Source of the DNA: Azorinus chamasolen
Taxonomy: Eukaryota > Mollusca > Bivalvia > Cardiida > Solecurtidae
Length of the DNA: 64,000 bases
Direction: 5' to 3'
Assembly: GCA_963576725.1 (NCBI GenBank)
Contig: OY755239.1
Coordinates: 54,626,140-54,690,139 of the forward strand
Shown here piece by piece: positions 30,480 to 40,165 of this stretch. Below the pieces are notes generated by a model. The model saw nothing but the letters and a program-made list of their open reading frames with translations, did no database searches and had not been told where the DNA came from. A program made the translations under genes and the position numbers. Every line of letters begins with the position of its first letter. Position 1 is the stretch's first letter.

Positions 30480-31160
30480 TTAAAAACAGAATGAGACAAA
30501 AGCAAGCAAAAAATGCGAAGACTGCATTAAAGCCGAATCTTTCAACTGGAAGACCTTCACCCAAGCTATCTGCAGCACATAAAATATAAATTGCCTAGCA
30601 TAATTTATGTAGTTCAGAAGTTATAACAAAATTTTAATGACAGACAAGTTTTCAAAATAATGACCTTGACCTTGACCTGATTTCAGGTATCTTTATGTCA
30701 TCTGTAAGGTCCTTACCAATGCAGAATACCAAAGGTGAATTGCCTAGCGTTCGTGGATCAGACATTACAGCAAAACGTTAAAGTTTGTTAAAAACAGCCA
30801 AGTTTTCAAAACAGTGATCTTGACCCAAATTTTCAAATTATCAGCAATGGTGTTGTTAACGACGGCATCCCCCCCCCCCCCCCCCCCCACAAAACCCCGC
30901 CCACCCACCCGCCCAGTTTTCTTAAATAAAAGAAAATGTGTCCATGGGACACGGATGCCCCCGCTGGCAAACGGGAAGTAGATGAACGACAGACCTGAAA
31001 AGGGGAGACACTGATTACAACTATGATTATTCTTCAGACCAAATATCAAATCATTCCAGCTTACACAAGCCAAGAAATCTTTGACGAAAGATTTTGAGGA
31101 CGGACGTACGGGACAGACAAAGGTAAAATTAATGCCCCCATCGCCTAAAGGCGGGGGCAT
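30480..31160 (-). mobile_element. array element with hairpin end
   Basis: Reverse-orientation units of the 13936-14690 array (TGACCTTGACCTTGACCTGA, GAATTGCCTAGC) are followed by a (C)n tract near 30869-30888, a GACGGACG stretch and a hairpin at 31132-31160 (ATGCCCCCATCGCC / GGCGGGGGCAT), then AAAAA. The poly-C tract is a likely place for an assembly length error. Confidence 0.65.
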
Positions 31161-31208
31161 AAAAATCTGACTATCAAGTGAATACATAACTATACAACCA
31201 GATATCTA

Positions 31209-31382
31209 AGATATTCTATAAGCAGCAAACAGAGCAGACCCTGGTCATATTGCTTATACAGGAACCGACTGTAGATGTCTGGATCTACACTATTTGCAAA
31301 GGTGTTAAAAGGCATCTACCTAATATTGGTCTATTCTGTTTGCAAATGTGTCAAAAGGCTTCTCTATAGAGTAAAGAGTTAA
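31209..31382. repeat. MITE core fragments
   Basis: An imperfect palindrome (GCAAACAGAGCAGACCCTGG to TCTACACTATTTGC) and a second right arm ending GAGTAAAGAG before TTAA. Confidence 0.5.
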
Positions 31383-31607
31383 CCCCTTACTCCATAAATA
31401 CACATTTCCACACCTTTACAAACATAGTAGACCCTGATTAGATGGCTCCTGTATGAGCCATCTGATCAGGGTCTGTTCTGTTTGCTTATGATATGATATA
31501 GAATGATGTGATTCTGCCATGGGCAAACTTTCCTGTGTCCATGTGCTATTATAACAATTTCATGATGTAATTATTATTATTATGTAAATATTCATGTAAA
31601 TGAATTA
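31383..31607. mobile_element. family B MITE
   Basis: TTAA then CCCCTTACTCCATAAATAC; palindrome 31420-31493 with apex GGCTCCTGTATGAGCC; right end decayed near ATTCATGTAAATGAATTAAAC. Confidence 0.65.
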
Positions 31608-31711
31608 AACGGCATTGACTATATTCTGTTCATTGGGTTGTTGTAAAAGTTCCCTTTTCTTTGATCTAGACACTCTCAGAATGGTTTATACACAGTATTC
31701 TCCCTAATAAA

Positions 31712-32020
31712 CACCCCAATCTAATAAATGCCCCCTTTCTTCTGGGGGTGGGGTGTGGGGGGACCAGCAATTAATAACACAAGTAAAATTCCACCCCAAT
31801 CTAATAAACACCCCCTTTCTTCTGGGGTGGGTGTGTGGGGACCAGCAATCAATAACACAAAGTAAAATTCCACCCCAATCTAATAAACACCCCCTTTCTT
31901 CTGGGGTGGGTGTGTGGGGACCAGCAATCAATAACACAAGTAAAATTCCACCCCAATCTAATAAACACCCCCTTTCTTCTGGGGTGGGGTGTGTGGGGAC
32001 CAGCAATCAATAACACAAGT
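31712..32020 (+). repeat. 79-bp tandem repeat, four copies
   Basis: Units start at CACCCCAATCTAATAAA (31712, 31792, 31871, 31949) and contain TTTCTTCTGGGGTGGG and GACCAGCAATCAATAACAC. Copies are almost identical, so it is young. The repetitive minus-strand frame is a by-product. Confidence 0.9.
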
Positions 32021-32034
32021 TAAACTAACAATAA

Positions 32035-32302
32035 CCATAAACTCTTTCCCTCATAAAAAATAAAGACTTTTTAATATAGAAGCAAAATTTAATGCTCTAT
32101 TTATCACAATGGTTAATGCATTTGCAAACAGGGTCTGCTCTGCTCTGTTTACTAATGGAATTTGATAGATTTGTTTTTTCTCTTTCTAAAATGGCTACAT
32201 TTTTTATGTACACCTTCCATATACGTATTTCATTGTAACTATTTTGTCCATGAATAGTCAGTAGGTACTGAAATTTGGAATAAACATAGAACAGGGAAAG
32301 GG
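32035..32302. mobile_element. family A MITE with reduced core
   Basis: The right arm is typical (ACAGGGAAAGGG, then TTAA at 32303-32306), but the palindrome is reduced to GCAAACAGGGTCTGCTCTGC. Confidence 0.6.
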
Positions 32303-32329
32303 TTAAAGAAATATAGGTTTTTCAATTTA

Positions 32330-32410
32330 CAGGCAGTAGTTTAATGCAGATTGAAAGCAATGCAGAATGCTCCTATAGAAGTTTTCTGCCTTGCTTTCAT
32401 TCTGCTTTAA
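32330..32410. repeat. palindrome with GCTCCTATAG apex
   Basis: Arms TTTAATGCAGATTGAAAGCA and TTGCTTTCATTCTGCTTTAA enclose GAATGCTCCTATAGAAG. The stem resembles that of the pogo-type MITE at 33099, but the ends are not preserved. Confidence 0.55.
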
Positions 32411-32624
32411 CCCATTCCCACTTAGGATATTTTTAGACCCAACCACTTTGAAAATATCTACCGAAAAGGAGCATTTACTAAAGAAAAGGTAAAGTTTAGA
32501 TCTGAGTAGTCTTGAAACCATTGTGATAAATAGAGCATTTAATGCTCCATAGGAGCAAATGCTCTATTTATCACAATGGTTTAAAAAAGTGACTTTTACA
32601 GAGGCGTCAATATGCGGGAAAGGG
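32411..32624. mobile_element. TTAA-type MITE, family C
   Basis: TTAA at 32407-32410 and 32625-32628; ends CCCATTCCCAC and GCGGGAAAGGG. Palindrome with TAAATAGAGCATTTAATGCT and its partner, apex GCTCCATAGGAGC. Confidence 0.8.
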
Positions 32625-32833
32625 TTAAGCAACCACCTGTGTACAAAATGCTCCTTTTAAACAGTGATTATTAGAGATAATATGGTACTGAATTTCAATG
32701 AAACCAAATTGCTTGAAGATTATTGATGGAAGACCACCAAAGGAATCGTCTACAATATTATATTGAAATCTGGCAAACAGTTAAACACTTTAAATGTTGA
32801 ATATTCAAAGGGGAATACTGCACTATTGTTTAA

Positions 32834-33076
32834 TCCTTTACTACATGAATATTCGTGTAAAAAATAATGACATCTTAAATATCAATTAGCTTCATTTTTA
32901 TAATGGTATATGTACTTAGGATGTTTTGGTATTTGGTAGAAACTGTAGAGTCAGCTCTATTATAATTTCATCAGCAAACAGAGCAGACCCTGATCAGACG
33001 GCTCTTACAGGAGCTGTCTGATCTGGGTGTACTCTGTTTGAAAAGGCGTAGAAAGGCGTATTTATGGAGTAAAGGG
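32834..33076. mobile_element. family B MITE
   Basis: TTAA at 32830-32833, then TCCTTTACTACATGAATATT; end TTTATGGAGTAAAGGG followed by TTAT. Palindrome 32971-33041, apex GGCTCTTACAGGAGCTG. Confidence 0.75.
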
Positions 33077-33098
33077 TTATCTCTTTAATCTATGAATA

Positions 33099-33302
33099 CA
33101 GTAAAACCTCTCTATAACGACCACTAAATTACATAAAGTATTTTGTGTTTACGGCAGGTGGATGCTTAAAGCAAGGTGAAAGTAAAACAGAACGCTCCTA
33201 TAGGAGCGTTCTGTTTTACTTTCACCTTGTTTTAAGCAGCCACCTGCCCAAAATACCAACTAATTAACACAATTTAGTGGTCATTATAGAGAGGTTTTAC
33301 TG
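33099..33302. mobile_element. pogo-type MITE with long perfect palindrome
   Basis: TA flanks both sides. Ends: CAGTAAAACCTCTCTATAA left, and the same reversed on the right. The core has about 30-bp arms (AAGGTGAAAGTAAAACAGAA and complement) and the apex CGCTCCTATAGGAGCG. The apex is the same as in the TTAA families although stem and ends are not. Confidence 0.85.
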
Positions 33303-33509
33303 TAATCATGCAAGACAATAATGACATTATGAATGATAATAAGATTAACTACAGGAGCTGTCTGATCTAGGTCTACTCTGTTTGCAAAATCGTAGAAAGG
33401 CATCTTTTGGAGTAAAGGATTAATTATGTATACAGTCCACTGTCTCTGATCTGGGTCTACACTGCAAATGCCTGTACACCTGTTTCCCACATAAGAATTT
33501 AAGTGATAA

Positions 33510-33620
33510 GACTAATAGAATCAAGCATGGGTTTTGTTAAAGCGAGTTTCCGACAGGAACAGACCAACCGAGGGTATAGAAACCCCCGGCTTTAAACAAA
33601 ACACATGCTTGATTATTTTT
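33510..33620. repeat. foldback palindrome
   Basis: AATCAAGCATGGGTTTTGTT and AACAAAACACATGCTTGATT form arms of about 35 bp around a 45-base loop. Confidence 0.65.
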
Positions 33621-34300
33621 CTCGCTGAAATACGCCCTAAAACCAGGTAAATTAACGGATTTTGTGAAGTACTACTTTACATTGCGTAATACGACTTCCA
33701 TATCTAATAGCAACAAACTGCAGCATAAAAGCGTTATACCAAATGACGTCATTTGTTATGACAACCACAAACGTTACGTTTTGGCATAAACTATAAATGA
33801 CTGGGTGACTACAAAACGTCTTCGGTTAATCAAATAGGCTTTTTAAATGTTTATAATATAAATAGAATTTCATATTCATGCTTAATTACTTATATTAATT
33901 TTAGTTTATAAGGTTGTTGGCTATAGAACTTCCCTTTTATCAATTTCGCCTAATCACGCGTATGAATACAGTAGACAAGGGGTGTTCCAGATAAGGATTT
34001 CTAGTACTGCTATTTTTAGTAACTCAGCTTATCTAGCACGTCTGAGAAGCGAGAAAAGATTTTCTTACATTGCCATATAAGGAAAAAAGCGAAGGTCATC
34101 CATCTATATATATGATATGTCATAAATATCTCATAACTATATTGAAATAATACTGTTGGATCATTTTATGAAGATTTCCCTAAACAACATTATGGTAAAA
34201 CACTTTCGTGATCAATAATAATAGTTTATACTGCCACTTGTAATTTCTTGTTTCTAGAACAAAATATTATTGCAATATCACAAACACACATATATATATA
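33621..34300. other. spacer with a CRE core
   Basis: No supported gene. AAATGACGTCATTT near 33740 is a palindrome with the TGACGTCA core of CRE/ATF sites; no promoter context is evident. A short (TA)n run lies near 34290. Confidence 0.4.
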
Positions 34301-34304
34301 TATA

Positions 34305-34420
34305 TACAGAACCAATGGGAATACATGTACCTTGGAAACCAGTCCAGACACTGCTGATAAACACATACAGAACCAATCGGAATACCTTGGAAACCAGTCC
34401 AGACACTGCTGATAAACACA
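34305..34420 (+). repeat. 55-61 bp tandem duplication
   Basis: TACAGAACCAATxGGAATAC to GCTGATAAACACA occurs twice; a third start follows at 34421. Confidence 0.85.
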
Positions 34421-34541
34421 TACAGACCTCGGGAACCTGAATCTGAACACTGTGCTGATACATTGTAATTGATACAGAACTAAAACATATAAATTTGTTC
34501 TAAAATGTAGGCGACTCACATTGGCAACATTAATACTTTAA

Positions 34542-34792
34542 CCCTTTACTCCGAAATATGCCATTCTGTATATATATGCCTTTGCAAACAGAGTAAACCC
34601 AGATCAGACGGCTCCTATAGGAGGGCCCTAATCAGGGTTTGCTCTGTTTGCTTATTATAGATATAATATAGATATGATTTTCTGTTTCTGCCATGGTCAA
34701 AATTTGCTGTGTCTATGTGCTATGATAACAATGGGTATAAGTAATATTCATGATAAAACTATTTCTTACATGACTGTTCATGGAGTAAAGGG
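34542..34792. mobile_element. TTAA-type MITE, family B
   Basis: TTAA at 34538-34541 and 34793-34796; ends CCCTTTACTCCGAAATATG and TCATGGAGTAAAGGG. Palindrome 34575-34654, apex GGCTCCTATAGGAGGGC. Confidence 0.8.
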
Positions 34793-34796
34793 TTAA

Positions 34797-35260
34797 ACCA
34801 TTCCCTCATATTGACGTTTTTTGACGCCTCTGTAAAAGTCACATTCTGAAACCATTGTGATAATAGAGCATGACAAAATGTCCCCATTTTTGGCCTTTGA
34901 CACCAGATTGTGACCTTGACCTTTGAGATAGGTTCTTTTTCGCAACACATCATCTCAAGGTGGTAAACATTGTACCAAGCTATTTTGAAATCCACTTAAG
35001 TAAGAGTTACAGAGTGGACACAACAGAATGTCCCCATTTTTTACCTCTAATTGTGACCTTAAATTTGAGACAGGAACCCGTTTCTTTTTTTGTGACACAT
35101 CGTCTTAAGTTGGTGAACATTATTTTGAACCAGGTTATTTCGAAATCAATTCATGTATGAAGGAGTTACAGAGTGGACATGATGTGGGACAAACAGACTA
35201 ATTGACTGACTGACTGACAGAGTGGACAGACAGTGTGATTACTCTATGCCTCTCTTTGGG
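34797..35260 (+). repeat. family C fragment and two array units
   Basis: ACCATTCCCTCATATTGACG to ATAGAGCAT (34797-34875) is a broken family C MITE. Two units of about 150 bp follow (AATGTCCCCATTTTT, GTGACCTTGACCTTTGAGA), then GACTGACTGACAGAGTGGAC and a weak hairpin-like end. It looks like the stub of an array element. Confidence 0.55.
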
Positions 35261-35397
35261 TACATAACAATGTACCAGTGCATTTCTGCAGTTAACAGCA
35301 CTCTATTTCGACACTGCCATACCGCAGGTTATGTGATAAATATTCATAAAATACATGAATATTGAACATGGAAAGGGTTAACCCCTGCAACACTTAA

Positions 35398-35786
35398 CCG
35401 TTTACTCCATAAATACGCCTTTCTAAACCTTTGCAAACAGAGTAGACCCAGATCAGTTGGCTCCTATAGGTGCCGTCTAATCAGGGTCTTTTCTGTTTGC
35501 TTATGAGATAATATAGATATATTCTACCAATTCTGCCAGAATAAAAATTCCTTTGTTCATAGCAAAGTAAAGTACCTAGTTATAGTCTACTTTCAGTAAA
35601 AATGACCGCTCAGTCGACTGTTCATTTACTCCCCTGGTCATTGAGCCTTTCGCCTACAATATTTAGCACTGCTAACATATGTCTAGATTCTGCCAAGGCC
35701 AGAAATTCCTGTGCCCATGTGCCATTATTAAAATATTCATGAATGTCATTATTTCTTACATATATAAATATTCATGGAGTAAAGGG
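35398..35786. mobile_element. family B MITE carrying a SINE fragment
   Basis: TTAA then CCGTTTACTCCATAAATACG; right end TCATGGAGTAAAGGG then TTAT. Palindrome 35427-35502, apex GGCTCCTATAGGTGCCG. The fragment at 35570-35681 splits the right arm, and part of the arm (TTCTGCCA to AATTCCT) is present on both sides of it. Confidence 0.75.
35570..35681 (-). mobile_element. SINE 3' fragment
   Basis: Reverse complement matches the body of the SINE at 4878 (CATATGTTAGCAGTGC to CTATAACTAGGTACTT). The tRNA-like head is missing: a 5'-truncated copy, as made by LINE machinery. Confidence 0.75.
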
Positions 35787-35829
35787 TTATATATATATAG
35801 AGCTTTAGTTATATTGATCATTGCTCTGC

Positions 35830-36330
35830 GCAGTCTTGTCATAGTGCAGTCTAACGTATATTAAGACTCGTTTTGATGTTTGCTTAAGACAGGTTCTACT
35901 ATGTTGCACTTTCAAACAACTGAGGCACATCTTTTCCATGGCCGCATATTTTCTTTGGCTTCATGGCTCAACTGCACGTATTTCCATTAACTGATAGATG
36001 GCTGATAGGAACTAATATAGTACTAACATATCCCCCAGTTCATCTGAATTCAATGCATATTTATGCGATATTGCATGGGATGTCTGCTGACGTCTTACAA
36101 TCTATTGTTTGTGACATTATCTAGCAATCAACCACGCAACTTTATCATTTTATGACAGATTTTAGTGAGTATTTACTTCAAAACAGCCAAATATCCTCAT
36201 TTGTGCAACTGCGTCAGAAATAAATAAAACAAAATGTCTGCTGAGGTAGGCAAAAGGCACACAGAGCTTACGCCAGAATTTATTATATATTTTGATCTAG
36301 AAAGGTGACCTTGACCCAAGAAATAAGTTA
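35830..36330. other. spacer, nothing recognised
   Basis: No supported gene or element ends. Confidence 0.45.
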
Positions 36331-36388
36331 CCAGAGTGGAGTAGCCCATCAGTATTAACTACAGAGTCCACTCCGTATAAAAGACCTA

Positions 36389-36620
36389 ACTCTTTCCTCC
36401 ATAAATACACCTTTGCAAACATAGTAGACCCAGATCAGACGGCTCCTATAGGAGCCGTCTGATCAAGGTCTGCTCTGTTTGCTTATAATATAATATAAAT
36501 CAAACTCTGCACTCGCTGTCTTGGTTAAATATTTGTGTGTTCATATCTTATTTTACAAAATACAGCTAATTAATATGCATGATGTCATTATTTCTTACAT
36601 GAATATTCATGGAGTAAAGG
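36389..36620. mobile_element. family B MITE
   Basis: CTCTTTCCTCCATAAATACAC to ATTCATGGAGTAAAGG. The palindrome at 36412-36482 has a perfect apex ACGGCTCCTATAGGAGCCGT. Confidence 0.7.
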
Positions 36621-36629
36621 AATAAACTT

Positions 36630-36755
36630 GCTTGTGGGTTTTGAATGATAAACAGGGCAGACCATGATAAGAGCGTTCCTCTAGGAGCCCTCTGATCTGG
36701 TTCTACACTGTTTGCCAATGACGGTGCACATGTGTCCCGGTTTGAAAGGGTTAAA
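36630..36755. repeat. MITE palindrome, family F-like
   Basis: AAACAGGGCAGACCATGATA and CTGGTTCTACACTGTTTGCC around GTTCCTCTAGGAGCCC; right end GAAAGGG then TTAA. Confidence 0.6.
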
Positions 36756-36779
36756 ATTAGATACAACAAGCAAAAATGC

Positions 36780-37930
36780 GGAAACCGCATTAAAGCCGGA
36801 TTTTTTTAGTTAAACAATTTACCCAATGATTAGGGAAATATGCATAATGACTGCATTTAGAATTTTTTGTCAAGCCATCTACATACCAAAAATGAATTGC
36901 CTTGCATTTACAGTTCTTAACTTATAAGCAATGCTAAAGTCTGTTAAAGGCAACCAAGTTTTCAAATAAGTAACCTTGACCTTGACCTGATTTCATGTAT
37001 TTTTGTATCAACTGAAAGGCTTTCACCCAATCTATCTGCATGCCCAAAATGAATTGCCTAGCTTATGTAGATCATAAGTTATAACAAAATTTTAAAGTTC
37101 ATTAAAAACGGCAAAGTTTTCAAAACAGTGACCTTGAACCAATTTCATGTATCCTTGTATCAACTGAAAGACCTTCACCCAAGCTATCTGCATACCAAAT
37201 ATAAATTGTCTAGCATATGAAGTTCAGACATTATAACAAAATTTTAATGACAGTCAAGTTTTCAAAATAGTGAGCTTGACCGTGACCTGGTTTCAAGTAT
37301 CTTTATGTCACCTGTAAAGTCCTTACCAAAGCTATCTGAATACCAAAGGTGAACTGCCTAGCGTTCATGGATCAGAAGTTATAGCAAAATGTTAAAGTTT
37401 GTTAAAAACGGCCAAGTTTTCAAAATAGTGACCTTGACCCAATTTCATGTATCCTTGTATCAACTGAAAGGCATTCACCAAAACCATCTCCATACCATAT
37501 ATGAATTGTCTAGCATATGTGGTTCAGAAGTTAAGACAAAATGTCGAAGTTTTTCAATGATGGCCAACTTGTCAAAATAGTGACCTTGACCTAATTTCAA
37601 ATATCTTTATATCAACTGAAAGGCCTTTACCAAAGCCATCTGTATACCAAAGATGAATTGCCTAGCATCTGTAGTTCGGAAGTTATAGCAATGTTAATGT
37701 TTGTAAAAAACAGCAAAGTTTTCAAAATAGTGACCTTGACCTTGACCTGATTTCATGTATCCTTGTATCAAATGAAAGGCCTTCATCCAAGCTATATGTG
37801 CATACAAAATATGAATTATCTAGCTTAAGTAATTCAGAAGTTATAGGCAATGTTAAAGTTTTGTTAACGACGGCACGCTGCCCGCCCACACGCCCGCCCG
37901 CCCGCCCACAAGCCCGCCCGGTTTTAGTCA
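36780..37930 (-). repeat. tandem array, about 160-bp units
   Basis: About seven reverse units of the 13936-14690 array (AAAATAGTGACCTTGACC, TTTCATGTATCCTTGTATCA, GAATTGCCTAGC). It ends in a CCCGCCCG-rich stretch at 37875-37920. Confidence 0.8.
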
Positions 37931-37991
37931 AACTATAAACTGAGATTTTTCTTGAATAATCTGGCTAAAAACTGGTGTGAAAATAAATATA

Positions 37992-38117
37992 CAGTAAACC
38001 TCCTCTAAAATCCTAGAGGAGCTTTCTGCATGACTTTCACCCTGCATTAAGCTGCCACCTGTCTTCAAGACCGATACTTATACTAAATTTAACATCCGGT
38101 TTAGAGGGGTTTTACTG
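37992..38117. mobile_element. pogo-type MITE, 126 bp
   Basis: TA on both sides; ends CAGTAAACCTCCTCTAAA and, reversed, CAGTAAAACCCCTCTAAAC. Only half of the palindrome remains (CTAGAGGAGCTTTCTGC), so it is an internal deletion of a relative of 33099. Confidence 0.75.
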
Positions 38118-38394
38118 TAGCAGATGATTTGGTTTCAAGACCAAAACTTAAAGCGCCTGTACAGCTACATTTGACAGTGCAACATTTACATGAAGTTATC
38201 ACAAACTCGGATCATGTTTATTATAAACCTGATCTAATAACTCTAAGTATTACAAGCTGAACTAGAACTATCACTAAAGGTGATGAATACCCCCACACGG
38301 CAGCCTTGATTGTAAATCCAAGTTTTGAACATGTAACAGGACCAAATAACAAAAATACCCAAAGTTCAAATAGAGAAAATTCTGTAATGGCTAA
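38118..38394. other. short spacer, nothing recognised
   Basis: No supported features. Confidence 0.4.
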
Positions 38395-40110
38395 CACTAA
38401 ACACAGGAAAATTGTGTCTTGCACAAGTACTATTCGTGTTTAGTATGTATGGCAAGTATCAATTTAATAAGTTTCAAAATGAAGGAGGAGTTTGTGACAC
38501 CAACTCCCCATGTTTCATGCAAAAATGACAAAAAATATTCAAAGTTCAGGGGGGGATAATTCAACAATGGCTAACCGTAAACACATGAAAATTGTGTCTT
38601 GCGCATCTGCTATTTGTGACTATTACGTATCCCAAATATAAATTCAGTAACTTTAAAACTGAAGGAGGAGTTTGCGACACCAACTCCCCATATTACAAGC
38701 CAAAACAAGTATCAAGTGAATCAGGTTGAAAGTGAAGGAGGAGTTCAAAGTACAGGATTTTGCCTGCCAATTTCAAGACCAATTTCAAGGACAAAGGTCA
38801 AGGTCACAGAGACCTGAAATTTGTGTCTTGCATAATTATATACTACTCCTGAGTAATATTTATGCCAAGACTATCAAGTGAATCAGGTTGAAATTGAAGG
38901 AGAAGTTCAAAGTACAAGATTTTGCCTGCCAATTTCAAGGCCAAAGGTCAAGGTCAAGGTCACAGAGACCTGAAATTTGTGTCTTGCACATCTACTACTC
39001 CTGAGTAACATTTATGCCAAGTATCAAGTAAATCAGGTTGAAAGTGAAGGAGGAGTTCGCCGTACAAGATTTTGCCTGCCAATTTTAAGACCAATTTCAA
39101 GGACAAAGGTCAAGGTCACAGAGATTTGAAATTTGTGTCTTGCACATCTACTACTCCTGAGTAACATTTATGCCAAGTATCAAGTGAATCAGGTTGAAAG
39201 TGAAGGAGGAGTTCAAAGTACAAGATTTTGCCTGCCAATTTCAAGACCAATTTCAAGGCCAAAGGTCAAGGTCAAGGTCACAGAGACCTGAAATTTGTGT
39301 CTTGCACATATACTACTCCTGAGTAACATTTATGCCAAGTATCAAGTGAATCAGGTTGAAATTGAAGGAGGAGTTCAAAGTACAAGATTTTGACTGCCAA
39401 TTTCAAGGCCAAAGGTCAAGGTCAAGGTCACAGAGACCTGAAATTTGTGTCTTGCACATCTACTACTCCTGAGTAACATTTATGCCAAGTATCAAGTGAA
39501 TCAGGTTGAAAGTGAAGGAGGAGTTCAAAGTACAAGATTTTGCCTGTCAATTTTAAGACCAATTTCAAGTACAAAGGTCAAGGTCACAGAGATTTGAAAT
39601 TTGTGTCTTGCACATCTACTACTCCTGAGTAACATTTATGCCAAGTATCAAGTGAATCAGGTTGAACGTGAAGGAGGAGTTCAAAGTACAAGATTTTGCC
39701 TGCCAATTTCAAAACCAATTTCAAGGCCAAAGGTCAAGGTCAAGCTCATAGAGACCTGAAATTTGTGTCTTACACATCTACTACTCCTGAGTAACATTTA
39801 TGCCAAGTATCAAGTGAATCAGGTTGAATGTGAAGGAGGAGTTCAAAGTACAAGCTTTTGCCTGCCAATTTCAAGACCAATTTCAAGGCCAAAGGTCAAT
39901 GTCAAGGTCACAGAGACCTGAAATTTGTGTCTTGCACATCTACTACACCTGAGTAACATTTATGCCAAGTATCAAATGAATCGGGTTGAAACTGAAGGAG
40001 GAGTTGAAAGTACAAGATTTTGCGGACAGACCAACGGCCGACGTCCAACGACCGACCAACCGACAGGCTGATTCCAGTATACTCCCCCTCAAACTCTGTT
40101 TGTGGGAATA
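38395..40110 (+). repeat. tandem-array element, about 160-bp units
   Basis: About ten units contain ATTTGTGTCTTGCACATCTA, CTACTCCTGAGTAACATTTA, ATCAGGTTGAAAGTGAAGGA and AAAGGTCAAGGTCAAGGTCA. It ends with GACGTCCAACGACCGACC and a weak hairpin (TATACTCCCCCTC to GTGGGAATATA) at 40077-40112. Confidence 0.8.
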
Positions 40111-40165
40111 TAATAATTTAAGTTAATGCCATTTTGATAACCCTAAATTAGAGTGACACAATAGC

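Noticed and set aside
30869..30888. Poly-C tract as a functional element
   Set aside because: Homopolymer next to an array element; its length may be an assembly artefact.
31704..32013. Repeated proline/glycine-rich frames on both strands
   Set aside because: Four copies of a 79-bp repeat.
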